From Clostridium sp. KNHs205 (GTDB taxonomy: Bacteria; Bacillota; Clostridia; Lachnospirales; Lachnospiraceae), in assembly GCF_000702945.1 (NCBI RefSeq), contig NZ_JNLE01000003.1, positions 3,457,501 to 3,521,500 on the forward strand: 64,000 bases of DNA, read 5' to 3'. Each line of letters opens with the position of its first letter. The stretch's first letter is position 1. The position numbers and the translations under genes are program-made. This document shows positions 9,833 through 18,669 of the stretch, piece after piece. The notes beneath the pieces were generated by a model. That model was given only the letters and a program-made list of their open reading frames with translations. It was not told where the DNA came from and ran no database searches.

Positions 9833-9883
9833 AAAGCCATAATTGTACAGCCGTGTATATCACTGCAGTACATTTATGGCTTT
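9833..9883. terminator. Bidirectional terminator between convergent genes
   Basis: A 16-bp stem with one mismatch is formed by 9833-9848 and 9868-9883, around a 19-base loop, with A-rich and T-rich flanks. It lies between the permease (plus strand) and the AraC regulator (minus strand). Confidence 0.7.
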
Positions 9884-9912
9884 AATCTTTTGAGCTTCCT
9901 GTGAACTTTTAT

Positions 9913-10767
9913 TTATTTATCATATAGCAGTCTCTTGGAATATGCATTTCTATATTCAGTGGGAGTAAATCCGGCTATTTTCTTGAAAGCCTTCATAAAG
10001 TTATGGTTATCTGTAAAACTTAAAGAGGCAGCAATCTGATTAATGGTATCATTGGTATCTGTCAGCATATATTTCGCCTGATCCATTTTCTCCTTTAGGA
10101 TATATTGCTTTAATGGCAGACCTTCTATGGTACTGAATAGATGGGAGAGATACTTCTCATTGTAACCAAAATGCTCTGCAATATCAGATACTTTAATATT
10201 TCTATAGATGGTAAGCCTGATATAATCAATGATATCATTATAAATCTGACGGTTGGAATCAGATATATATGCGGTTTTCTTAGGGAAAAACTGATTATAA
10301 ATCTCACATAAAATAATAGTCGTCGTATAGTTGATAAAGTTCGGTTCATAGTTTGAGCGAATGGAATCCTGCAGCTGCTTCATCAGTATAATAACCTTCT
10401 CAGCAGCAGGTAAAATACCCTGAAGAGGTATATATATTTTTTGAGGGTCGTGCTGAAAGTCTTTATCATTTTCTCTCTTTATTATCCCATGAGGAGCCCG
10501 GAAGTGAAGCCAGTAAAAACTGCAGTCCGAGGGCTGAAACCCTGTACGCATATTATTCTGTGTTGGTGTAAGTAATAAATGCTCCCCTTTTTTGACGGTA
10601 TAACGCCCATTATTGTCAGCGATATAGAGACAACCTTCTGTAATAACAAATAATTCATATTCATTTAGGGGAATGACATTGTGTTTCCACTCAGGAGATG
10701 GGGCTTTAAACTTTCCCGTATAGTGATAAGCTAAAGGTTCTCTGACATCAAATTCAAAAATCTCCAT
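9913..10767 (-). CDS. AraC-family regulator with N-terminal cupin sensor
   Basis: The protein has 284 residues. The N-terminal part is a cupin-like sugar-sensing domain (EYELFVITEGCLYIADNNGRYTVKKGEHLLLTP). The C-terminal 100 residues carry two helix-turn-helix units (VSDIAEHFGYNEKYLSHLF and INQIAASLSFTDNHNFMKAFKKIAGFTPTEYR as a whole). Start at 10767 is chosen because AGAGGT precedes it; a longer form to 10806 lacks a ribosome site. It is divergent from the GH127 gene at 11158 and probably activates it through the direct repeats between them. Confidence 0.9.
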   Translation of the reverse strand: MEIFEFDVREPLAYHYTGKFKAPSPEWKHNVIPLNEYELFVITEGCLYIADNNGRYTVKKGEHLLLTPTQNNMRTGFQPSDCSFYWLHFRAPHGIIKRENDKDFQHDPQKIYIPLQGILPAAEKVIILMKQLQDSIRSNYEPNFINYTTTIILCEIYNQFFPKKTAYISDSNRQIYNDIIDYIRLTIYRNIKVSDIAEHFGYNEKYLSHLFSTIEGLPLKQYILKEKMDQAKYMLTDTNDTINQIAASLSFTDNHNFMKAFKKIAGFTPTEYRNAYSKRLLYDK

Positions 10768-10872
10768 AGTAACCTCTTTTCTGAATATAGCTCTTAGATA
10801 CAACATTTCATAGGAATAAAATTCAACATTCCAGGCTTAATTTTATTCAAAACCCAATATCCTTCTGCAACC

Positions 10873-11071
10873 TAACGAAATTACACCAAACCTAACTTTC
10901 TTTATAAAGCATAATAAATGACAGAAAGATATGTATAGTAAAATTATATAGGAATATAGCTGAAAAGTAAATAATATATGTAGAAACGGCTATTATATTG
11001 GACCGGTTATATTAAATACAAATAAGTTAATTGCAACATATCTATACTATATATAACGAAATGACACCTAA
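10873..11071. promoter_or_regulatory. Divergent control region with two 18-base direct repeats (candidate AraC sites)
   Basis: TAACGAAATTACACCAAA at 10873-10890 recurs as TAACGAAATGACACCTAA at 11054-11071, 16 of 18 bases the same and in the same orientation. AraC-family proteins bind direct repeats of about this size. The 390-base region 10768-11157 contains no gene. A TATAAT at 11110-11115 is a likely -10 box for the GH127 gene, but I see no convincing -35. Confidence 0.6.
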
Positions 11072-11157
11072 TCGAGTATTCTGCCATTTTCTCCAGGATT
11101 CATAGTTGTTATAATGAGAGTACTTAGATATTGAATTCTTACGGAGGAGACAGATAC

Positions 11158-13443
11158 ATGAACATGGCTGACAGAAAACGAACACCTGAAATTAAGGCTT
11201 TTAAACTGGATAAGATAAAGCTAACCGATACCTATAGTAATAACGCTTTGAAGAAAGAGCTGGAATACCTTAATGCACTGGAACCGGATAAGCTGCTTGC
11301 CGGCTTCTATGAAAGACAAGGGAAAAAAGGAAAAGCGGAGAGATATCCTGGCTGGGAAAGTACGGAGATACAGGGACATACCCTGGGACATTATCTTACT
11401 GCACTTGCTCAAGCTTATGAAAACACAGGTTCTGAGGAAATAAAGGATAAACTGGCTTATCTGGTTTCTGAGTTAAAAAACTGCCAGACAGAGGACGGTT
11501 TTTTATTTGCTTCTTCCGAAGAACTGTTTGACCGGGTGGAAAACCGAAAACCTGCCTGGGTACCCTGGTATACCATGCATAAGATTCTGGCAGGAATTAT
11601 CTCTGTTTATAATACAACAGAATCCAAAGAGGCTTTTGAGACAGCCTCTGCATTAGGCGACTGGATCTATAAGAGAACCTCCGCCTGGTCAGAAGAATTA
11701 CAACAGAGAGTATTATCCGTGGAATATGGCGGTATGAATGATGCCCTGTATGAACTGTATAAGGTAACAGGGAAAGCAGAACATCTGGCTGCTGCTCATA
11801 GCTTTGACGAGCTTCCTTTGTTTGAGGCAATGGCTGAGGGCAGGGATATATTAAATAATAAACATGCCAATACCACGATACCGAAAATAATCGGTGCTTT
11901 AAATCGATATATGGTTCTTGGGGAAGGAGAGGAATTCTACCTGAAAGCAGCACAAAGCTTTTGGGATATGGTAACAGAGCATCATACTTATATCACCGGA
12001 GGCAACAGCGAGTGGGAACATTTTGGTCTTCCGGATATCCTTGATAAAGAGAGAACCAACTGTAATTGTGAGACCTGTAATTCCTATAACATGCTGAAGC
12101 TGTCAAAGCTGCTGTTTCAGGCAACGGGAGAAAGAAAATATGCTGACTTCTATGAAAGAACACATATAAACTCTATACTGTCCTCACAGAACCCGGAAAC
12201 CGGAATGACCACCTACTTCCAGCCCATGGCCACTGGCTTTTTTAAAGTATACGGAACCCCCTTTGATAAATTCTGGTGCTGTACGGGAACGGGAATGGAG
12301 AATTTCACGAAATTAAATGATGGAATTTATTATTACAAGGAAAACAGCCTTTATATTAACCGATTTGTGAACTCTGAAATCAGCTGGGAGGAGAAAGGTA
12401 TCAGACTAATCCAATGTGCTAACCTTCCGGAAAGCAATGAAGTTAATATAAAGATAGTATCCACAGGGGAGGAAAACAACCGATTTGCCCTTAAAATACG
12501 AATCCCTGAATGGGTAAGAGGGGAAATTAGGGGCAGTGTAAACGGAACCCCTTTCTTTACATCACAAGAGAATAAGTATATTGTTCTTGAGGAAGCTTGG
12601 AAATCAGAGGATACGATTTCCCTCGAGTTTCCTATAGCAGTAAGAGCAGTCTCCTTGCCTGATAACCCCAATGTATATGCCTTTGCTTATGGACCGGTTG
12701 TATTAAGTGCTGCACTTGGAAAAGCAGAAATGAAGATCAGGCAGACAGGCGTAGCAGTTGATATTCCATTAAAAGAATTTGAGATTAAGGACTACATCGT
12801 TATTAAGGGTGAACTTAAAGAATGGCTTGATCATCTCACTGAAAATCTGCTAAAAGAAGATGGTAAGATGGTATTTAAGCTGAAAGGTACCGATGAGGAT
12901 GATAAATTAATATTCACACCTCATTATAAGCAATATGAAGAAAGATACGGAATCTACTGGAAGCTTTATGGTGAAAATTCTTCGGAAATGGCAGCACAGA
13001 TCAATGCTGAGAAAGAGAAGGAGAGGTTTGAACAAGCTGTAGTAGACAGAGTACCTGTCAGCAATGATCAGTATGAACTTTCCCATAATATTGAAAGTGA
13101 ATTTACACACAATGGAGAGCGGTTGGGATTTGTCGGACGTGTGATCAAAGCCAAAGGCTGGCTCAGTTACCGAATGGAGGTAGATCCCGAAGCGGTAAAT
13201 ATATTGGCCGCAGGTTTTCACAAATGGGATTCCGGAAGAACAGTCCTTATAACTATTGATGGCGAGCTTTTAGCTAAGTATGTTATAGGTAATGAAGAGG
13301 AAGAACGATTGGTTCGTAAAAGCTTTAAGATTCCTGAGAATTTAATAGCTGGTAAGAAACAGGTAACTATAAGGCTGCAGGCAGAGAAAGACAACGAAGA
13401 ATTTAGTATCTGGGATTATCTGACTATACACAGAGAGGTGTAG
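11158..13443 (+). CDS. Glycoside hydrolase family 127 protein (beta-L-arabinofuranosidase type, DUF1680)
   Basis: The protein has 761 residues and no signal peptide, so it acts in the cytoplasm. The family signatures are present: an alpha/alpha barrel N-terminus (KELEYLNALEPDKLLAGFYE), then NCETC and WCCTGTGMEN. In the characterised HypBA1 enzyme a Glu and three Cys bind zinc and one Cys is the nucleophile; here the equivalents are Glu305, Cys307, Cys374 and Cys375. ATG 11158 is used because GGAGGA precedes it; the TTG at 11131 has no support. It may remove L-arabinofuranose from imported oligosaccharides supplied by the CUT1 transporter upstream. The family also has members with other specificities. 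Confidence 0.88.
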   Translation: MNMADRKRTPEIKAFKLDKIKLTDTYSNNALKKELEYLNALEPDKLLAGFYERQGKKGKAERYPGWESTEIQGHTLGHYLTALAQAYENTGSEEIKDKLAYLVSELKNCQTEDGFLFASSEELFDRVENRKPAWVPWYTMHKILAGIISVYNTTESKEAFETASALGDWIYKRTSAWSEELQQRVLSVEYGGMNDALYELYKVTGKAEHLAAAHSFDELPLFEAMAEGRDILNNKHANTTIPKIIGALNRYMVLGEGEEFYLKAAQSFWDMVTEHHTYITGGNSEWEHFGLPDILDKERTNCNCETCNSYNMLKLSKLLFQATGERKYADFYERTHINSILSSQNPETGMTTYFQPMATGFFKVYGTPFDKFWCCTGTGMENFTKLNDGIYYYKENSLYINRFVNSEISWEEKGIRLIQCANLPESNEVNIKIVSTGEENNRFALKIRIPEWVRGEIRGSVNGTPFFTSQENKYIVLEEAWKSEDTISLEFPIAVRAVSLPDNPNVYAFAYGPVVLSAALGKAEMKIRQTGVAVDIPLKEFEIKDYIVIKGELKEWLDHLTENLLKEDGKMVFKLKGTDEDDKLIFTPHYKQYEERYGIYWKLYGENSSEMAAQINAEKEKERFEQAVVDRVPVSNDQYELSHNIESEFTHNGERLGFVGRVIKAKGWLSYRMEVDPEAVNILAAGFHKWDSGRTVLITIDGELLAKYVIGNEEEERLVRKSFKIPENLIAGKKQVTIRLQAEKDNEEFSIWDYLTIHREV

Positions 13444-13497
13444 AAAGCTATAAAAGGTGTTTTTTTAGAGAAAAATCTTCATACCTGAAATAGAAAA

Positions 13498-13539
13498 GGG
13501 TACTGCTAAATGATTAGTTTTGGACATTTAGCAGTACCC
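13498..13539 (-). terminator. Terminator of the minus-strand resistance operon
   Basis: A perfect 15-bp stem (13498-13512 with 13525-13539) and a 12-base loop. On the minus strand a TTTTCTATTT tail follows the stem, so it ends the operon that begins at 16175. It may also act weakly on the GH127 transcript. Confidence 0.75.
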
Positions 13540-13593
13540 TCTTTCATAGTGGCTGTTTTTTATTATGAAAATAGAGAAATTTTATAATAATAA

Positions 13594-13869
13594 CTAGACA
13601 ATCATTAACAGCAAAGCAGCAGCACCAACGACTCCATACAATCCATTTATTATAAGACAAATTTTCATAATGAAATTCTGGATTTCATTTTTCATATAAT
13701 TAAAAGTAGTAAAGATTCCGGAAAAAACCATAAAAGCGGAATAACTGCCTATCATGATTTCCGCTGTAGGTGATTTCAGTGCCCATTCATTGCTCCTTAG
13801 AGCAATCAAAGTCCAGGGTATAAACAGCATCAGGGTACATAATCCAGTAATTATCTTTTTCTTATTCAT
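13594..13869 (-). CDS. Small membrane protein of unknown function
   Basis: The protein has 91 residues with three hydrophobic segments (about residues 5-22, 40-55 and 65-90) and a basic N-terminus (MNKKKIITG). ATG 13869 is preferred since AGAGG lies just upstream. It is the last gene behind the peptide-resistance ABC transporter, 64 bases after the preceding permease gene, and ends before a terminator, so it is probably co-transcribed. I do not recognise a family. An accessory or immunity role is possible from position only. Confidence 0.6.
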   Translation of the reverse strand: MNKKKIITGLCTLMLFIPWTLIALRSNEWALKSPTAEIMIGSYSAFMVFSGIFTTFNYMKNEIQNFIMKICLIINGLYGVVGAAALLLMIV

Positions 13870-13933
13870 AGCGCCTCTTTTCTGATTCAATCAATAAAAT
13901 TTTGAATAAATACATAAATTTATTTGAGAAATA

Positions 13934-14704
13934 CTACTGGTTCTCTCTTCTTCCAAATAAAAGACAGGAAATACCCGTACTTATAACCAGCAGAGCAATA
14001 GCTACAGGAATCCAGGGAAATAAAGTCAAAGAAAAGGTATCAAAGTTACTTGCCAGTTTTCCGTATTCAGTGGTTATTACATAGAAGGGGTAACACATAG
14101 GGTAGATAAACCATACCTTACTATTTATCAAAATAATAGAAGGTACAATAGAAGCCAATCCGGTTCCGATTGCAAACACAGGAGTACGTATACACACAGC
14201 AAACAACCAGAAAACAGCTGCCATTGGTAAGGAAGCTATAAAAAGTAGTCCAGCCTCCTTCCATACCAACAGCGGGGAGAGAAGGAAGTTATAATCCTGA
14301 ATATGTGAAGCCAGCAAAGCACTTGGAAAATACAATAATGTCGCAATAGAAATCTGTGCAGCTGCCAGTATCAACAGAAGGATAAATTTGGCAAGGCATA
14401 ACTGCCTTCTGTTTATGGGCAATGACAGCATCTTAACAATACCTCTGTTGCCTCTTTCTGTCTGAGTTAAAAGAACGGTATTAATTACCATGCCGGCCGG
14501 ATACATAAACCAGGCAAAACCCAGAAGAGTCTGTATAAGAAAAGAGTTTTCCGGAGAGATTCCTTCTTTTTGATAATGAAAATTAAGACCTGCATTGGCT
14601 ATTGCCGGTATCCAAAGAATAATAGCAGGCAGTATGAGTATCAATAATATTTTGGAGCGTTTGATTTTTTGTAATTCAATTCCGATTAATTCAATAAATG
14701 TCAC
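13934..14704 (-). CDS. ABC-2 type permease, bacitracin/lantibiotic-resistance class (subunit 2)
   Basis: The protein has 256 residues and six membrane spans, with the TFIELIGIELQKIKRSKI amino-terminus typical of ABC-2 permeases that pump or extract peptide antibiotics (BcrB, LanE/LanG type). It overlaps the next permease gene by four bases and shares the operon with an ATPase. With the divergent two-component system it forms a likely antimicrobial-peptide detoxification module. Confidence 0.82.
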   Translation of the reverse strand: MTFIELIGIELQKIKRSKILLILILPAIILWIPAIANAGLNFHYQKEGISPENSFLIQTLLGFAWFMYPAGMVINTVLLTQTERGNRGIVKMLSLPINRRQLCLAKFILLLILAAAQISIATLLYFPSALLASHIQDYNFLLSPLLVWKEAGLLFIASLPMAAVFWLFAVCIRTPVFAIGTGLASIVPSIILINSKVWFIYPMCYPFYVITTEYGKLASNFDTFSLTLFPWIPVAIALLVISTGISCLLFGRRENQ

Positions 14705-15423
14705 TGCAGCCTCCTCCTTATTCTGTTATAAAGAACCCCTGAAAGTATAAAAACAACTGTTTCCGCAAGGCTGATACACAGGTATCCGCTGATTTCCGCA
14801 GCTTTTGTCAGATAGACCTGACGAAAAGGAAGGGAAAATGGAAATATAGAAAGCGGATAACCGGAAGAAGGTATAACATTAGCAGTAAACAGGAGAATTA
14901 CTCCAATGCCTAAGGAAACCCACATATTCCTGCAGGCAGATGAAATAACAGTCATGAGAGCCGCTGAAGGCATTGCAAGAATTATTAAAAAGCCGAGGTT
15001 ACTAAGCAGTTCAGGATAAAATTCTTCATTTATAGTAAACCATTTTGCGGTGCAGATTATAAGAGCTGCCGCTTCCATTAGCAGAAGAATTGTATAGGAC
15101 AAGCCTAACAGGATGAATTTATGTATAAAAGCATAACCCTGTCCCATTGGTAAAGTTTCCATCTTATCCCTGCCATTGTCCGCGTATTCGATCTGGTACA
15201 GGATGCAGGCAGCCGCTATCATAAGTAACTGATTCAATAATGCTACAGGATTCCAATTAGCTGATAAAAGTATCTGTAAGGGTGCTTCTGAACGTTCCAG
15301 ATATATATTGGAGCGAAAGAACATATTTGCCAATGGAATAGCAGAAGCTAAGATTCCTCCTATAAGAACAGCGGGTATAAAGCCTGTTCGTTTCAGTTTT
15401 TTGAATTCAATGAGGAGACTCAT
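14701..15423 (-). CDS. ABC-2 type permease, lantibiotic-immunity class (subunit 1)
   Basis: The protein has 240 residues and about six membrane spans; the N-terminus SLLIEFKKLKRTGFIPA resembles MutE/MutG-like immunity permeases. It overlaps both neighbours by four bases, consistent with strict co-translation of the ATPase and two permeases. Two different permeases plus one ATPase is the LanFEG arrangement. No lantibiotic precursor or modification gene lies in the window, so it probably confers resistance rather than self-immunity. Confidence 0.82.
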   Translation of the reverse strand: MSLLIEFKKLKRTGFIPAVLIGGILASAIPLANMFFRSNIYLERSEAPLQILLSANWNPVALLNQLLMIAAACILYQIEYADNGRDKMETLPMGQGYAFIHKFILLGLSYTILLLMEAAALIICTAKWFTINEEFYPELLSNLGFLIILAMPSAALMTVISSACRNMWVSLGIGVILLFTANVIPSSGYPLSIFPFSLPFRQVYLTKAAEISGYLCISLAETVVFILSGVLYNRIRRRLQ

Positions 15424-16175
15424 AAAATGTTACTCCTTTTCCTGTTATCCTCGTCTATTATAGCAAGGAAGGTGTCTTCCAGATTCTCAGTGGGAAAACC
15501 TTTTGACCTGGCATCTGTTTTCAATTCTTCCAGGGTTCCTTCAAAAAGAACATTACCGTGATTAAGTATACCAATATCATCAGCAATTTGTTCAATTTCA
15601 AAGAGCAGATGGGAAGAAACTAAGACAGTACAATCAAATTTCTGAGGCAGGCTGCGGATAAGGGTTCTTATCTCGTGTATACCTACAGGGTCTAACCCGT
15701 TGGTTGGTTCATCCAATATAAGAATGGGCGGTCTTCCAATTAATGCACTTGCAAGGCCAAGCCGTTGCTTCATTCCTAAGGAATATTTTCTTGCAAGTCT
15801 GTTACGGTATTTCGTAAGTCCTGTTAGTTCCAAAGCTTCTTCTACACTACTCTTTGGAAGGCCCAATATTTTTTGCAGGATATATAAATTTTCTTCACCG
15901 GTAAGATTGCCGTAGAAGGCGGGAGCTTCAATAAAGGAACCTATTTGCTTCAGGATTTTGAGACGGTCATTGGAGTAGTTCATGCCGTCAATGGAAAAAG
16001 ACCCGCTTGTGGGTTTTATAAGTCCCAGCAACATTTTCATTGTAGTAGATTTGCCTGCACCGTTGGGACCCAGGAAACCATAAATGGAACCTTTTTTGAT
16101 GTGAAGGTTTACCTTTGAAACGGCTGTAAAACCGGTATAACTCTTGGTAAGATTATTTGTTTCAATAATATTCAT
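15420..16175 (-). CDS. ABC transporter ATPase, bacitracin/lantibiotic-resistance class
   Basis: The protein has 251 residues. Walker A GPNGAGKST, signature YSLGMKQRLGLASAL, Walker B ILILDEPTNGLDP and the H-loop SSHLLFEIEQIADD are all visible, as in BcrA/LanF proteins. It is first in its operon, with AGGAGT before ATG 16175, and is divergent from the response regulator at 16377. It energises the two permeases encoded downstream. Confidence 0.9.
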   Translation of the reverse strand: MNIIETNNLTKSYTGFTAVSKVNLHIKKGSIYGFLGPNGAGKSTTMKMLLGLIKPTSGSFSIDGMNYSNDRLKILKQIGSFIEAPAFYGNLTGEENLYILQKILGLPKSSVEEALELTGLTKYRNRLARKYSLGMKQRLGLASALIGRPPILILDEPTNGLDPVGIHEIRTLIRSLPQKFDCTVLVSSHLLFEIEQIADDIGILNHGNVLFEGTLEELKTDARSKGFPTENLEDTFLAIIDEDNRKRSNIL

Positions 16176-16218
16176 AAATTGACTCCTTTCTGATTACATC
16201 TTAAGTCTATAACATCAA

Positions 16219-16262
16219 CCTTGTAGCAACCTTCTCATATCCTTACAATTACCTTACAATTT
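16219..16262. promoter_or_regulatory. Four phased CCTT repeats: response-regulator operator
   Basis: CCTT begins at 16219, 16230, 16241 and 16252, exactly 11 bases apart each time. The last two units are near-perfect copies (CCTTACAATTA and CCTTACAATTT). OmpR-family regulators bind tandem half-sites with this helical spacing. The array lies between the divergent transporter and two-component genes, so the regulator encoded at 16377 probably controls the transporter and perhaps itself here. Confidence 0.7.
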
Positions 16263-16290
16263 TGTTTTAAAGATAAATTATCCATAATCT

Positions 16291-16300
16291 GTGGTATAAT
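16291..16300 (+). promoter_or_regulatory. Extended -10 promoter element for the response regulator
   Basis: TGGTATAAT (TATAAT at 16295-16300) is an extended -10 box 77 bases before the response-regulator start. There is no good -35 at the expected place (16272-16277), which suits an activated promoter with the phased operator upstream. Confidence 0.55.
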
Positions 16301-16376
16301 TAAATGGGAGCTTAAAAAAGCTGAAATTTGTACATCATTATTTTATAATTAAAGTATAAATACTGAAGGAGAACTG

Positions 16377-17081
16377 ATGGAATACGAATTCCTTAAACAA
16401 AAACGTATCCTGTTAGTCGATGATGAACAGGAACTTATATATATGCTAGTGTCCATTTTACAAGAGGAGGGCTATCAAAATATTCACACTGCAAACAGTG
16501 TAAAGGAAGCAGTGCAGACAGCCGCCAAGGTACAGCCTGAATTGGCAGTACTTGACGTTATGCTGGCTGATGGAGATGGTTTTGAACTGCTGCAGCAATT
16601 AAAGAAATCCGGGGATTATCCGGTCCTTTTCTTAACAGCAAGAGGAGAAGAAGAGGATCGTTTCAGAGGGTTTGGGCTCGGCGCCGATGATTATGTGGTG
16701 AAACCTTTTCTTCCCAAGGAACTTTTATTTAGAATAAATGCAATACTTCGCAGGAGTTATAAGTATGAGAAACCACTGATTAAGCTGTCTGGCAGTGAAA
16801 TTGATTTTGAAAGAGCCGTTGTTAGAAAGAAGGAGGAATCTATTCCATTAACAGCAAAGGAATATGAATTACTTCAGGTCCTGTACCGTAATACAGGAAG
16901 AATTGTGACCATTGATGCTCTTTGTGAAGCTGCCTGGGGAGAAAATCCTTTCGGTTATGAAAATTCCTTAATGGCACATATAAGAAGAATCCGGGAAAAG
17001 ATAGAAGAGAACCCTTCGAAACCGCAGTCTCTTATAACTATAAAGGGGCTTGGATATAAATTGCTTACAGAGGGGAGATGA
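16377..17081 (+). CDS. OmpR/PhoB-family response regulator
   Basis: The protein has 234 residues. The receiver domain shows the acidic pair in LLVDDEQE, the phosphoacceptor Asp in AVLDVMLADGDG and the Lys in DYVVKPFLPKEL. A winged-helix DNA-binding domain fills the C-terminus (LTAKEYELLQVLYRNTGRIVT). AAGGAG precedes ATG 16377. It is paired with the kinase that follows and most likely controls the divergent peptide-resistance transporter via the 11-base-spaced repeats. Confidence 0.93.
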   Translation: MEYEFLKQKRILLVDDEQELIYMLVSILQEEGYQNIHTANSVKEAVQTAAKVQPELAVLDVMLADGDGFELLQQLKKSGDYPVLFLTARGEEEDRFRGFGLGADDYVVKPFLPKELLFRINAILRRSYKYEKPLIKLSGSEIDFERAVVRKKEESIPLTAKEYELLQVLYRNTGRIVTIDALCEAAWGENPFGYENSLMAHIRRIREKIEENPSKPQSLITIKGLGYKLLTEGR

Positions 17082-17093
17082 GAATAAAGGGTG

Positions 17094-18500
17094 ATGAAAA
17101 GTATACCCAAACTTATCAGGCGTTTCCTTGGACTATTGGTATTAACCAGTTTTCTGCTCCTGGTATTTAATATACTGGTGCTTGTAATAATTGGGATACA
17201 GCAGAATAAAGGTGATTCGCCCTGGCTGGTGGCAAGTCAGACCGCTAAGGCAATTACGCTGCGGAAATCAGGTGACTATACCCTATCCTCTGAGATGGCG
17301 GAAAAGCTTGTGAAGAACAGAGCATGGGCAATTCTTATTGATGACAATTCACATAAAATAATCTGGCACACAGATAACTTACCGGAAGAGGTCCCAAAGG
17401 AATTTACCCTCTCAGATATCGCGTCCTTAACCAGAGGTTATTTAAAGGATTATCCAACCTTTACGGGAAAAGGAACGGAAGGTCTTACCGTTGTTGGTTT
17501 TCCAAAAACAAGCTATTGGAAACATATGTACAACAGCTGGGATTATGATTTTATTGCACATCTGCCCCAGATATTTCTGTGTGTTTTGGCAGGAAATATC
17601 ATGATTATATTCCTGATTTATTTCTTTGCTAATACAAAACTGATTAAATCCTTAAATCCCCTTTTGACAGGAATTCAAGATTTGCCTGAAGAAAAGGGAG
17701 TGTATTTACCTGAAAAAGGGGTAATGTCTGAAGTTGCAGCAAATATCAACCGTACTTCGGAGGTGCTAAAGGTCAAAAACAATCAGCTGAAAAAGAAAGA
17801 TACCGCACGTGCTAATTGGATTGCAGGAGTATCCCATGATATCAGAACACCCCTCTCCATGGTGATGGGATATGCAGGACAGTTGGAGGAGGATATAAAA
17901 CTTCCGTTAGAGACAAGGAAGAAGGCTGCTGTTATAAGACACCAAAGTGAGCGGATGAAGAATCTGATACAGGATCTGAATCTGGCCTCAAAGCTTGAAT
18001 ATAATATGCAGCCGGTAAATCTCGAGAATATCAATGCAGTAGCAATAGTCCGTCAGGCGGTTGTGGACTTTATGAATCTGGAATTAGCAGAGTATCCTGT
18101 TATTTGGACTACAGAAGAGGATTTAAACATCTGTATGATAGAAGGTGACAAGGCGTTGTTTAAAAGAGCAATTGCTAATCTGATTCAGAACTCTATAAAT
18201 CACAATGAAGAGGGCTGCAGTATCTATGTCTCAGTAGAAGAGAGGCAGGGACATTGTCTGATCAAAGTAGAAGATGACGGAAAAGGAGCAGATAAGAATA
18301 CACTTATTAGCTTAAATAATGCACCACATTATATGGTCTGTGATGACAATACAACTGAACAGAGACATGGCTTGGGATTGCTGATTGTAAAACAGATTAT
18401 TGCTGCCCATCATGGCAGAGTAAATATTGGAAACAGTCCCTATGGTGGTTTTTCTGTCGAAATAGAACTAAATCGAATACTGAGTTCCCAGGCTGTCTGA
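17094..18500 (+). CDS. Sensor histidine kinase of the peptide-resistance system
   Basis: The protein has 468 residues. Two membrane spans (about residues 12-36 and 160-182) bracket an extracellular sensor region of about 120 residues. The H-box is VSHDIRTPLSMVMGY, the N-box NLIQNSINHNEEG, and the ATP lid has DDGKGAD and HGLGLLIVKQI. The start is ATG 17094, directly preceded by an in-frame GTG (17091). The large extracellular loop distinguishes it from BceS-type kinases, which lack one. Confidence 0.9.
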   Translation: MKSIPKLIRRFLGLLVLTSFLLLVFNILVLVIIGIQQNKGDSPWLVASQTAKAITLRKSGDYTLSSEMAEKLVKNRAWAILIDDNSHKIIWHTDNLPEEVPKEFTLSDIASLTRGYLKDYPTFTGKGTEGLTVVGFPKTSYWKHMYNSWDYDFIAHLPQIFLCVLAGNIMIIFLIYFFANTKLIKSLNPLLTGIQDLPEEKGVYLPEKGVMSEVAANINRTSEVLKVKNNQLKKKDTARANWIAGVSHDIRTPLSMVMGYAGQLEEDIKLPLETRKKAAVIRHQSERMKNLIQDLNLASKLEYNMQPVNLENINAVAIVRQAVVDFMNLELAEYPVIWTTEEDLNICMIEGDKALFKRAIANLIQNSINHNEEGCSIYVSVEERQGHCLIKVEDDGKGADKNTLISLNNAPHYMVCDDNTTEQRHGLGLLIVKQIIAAHHGRVNIGNSPYGGFSVEIELNRILSSQAV

Positions 18501-18669
18501 TTCATATAAACGAAAGACTAAGCAAAACAGAGTAAGGAAATGAAATGTAAAATGAAAATTTAATTAAACCATTAATGAAAGGAACTAATAACGCTCATTT
18601 AGTATGATGTAATCTGTGATGTTTTATGTAATTGACACCACAGCAATAACTAAGATAAAGGGGAGTAAG

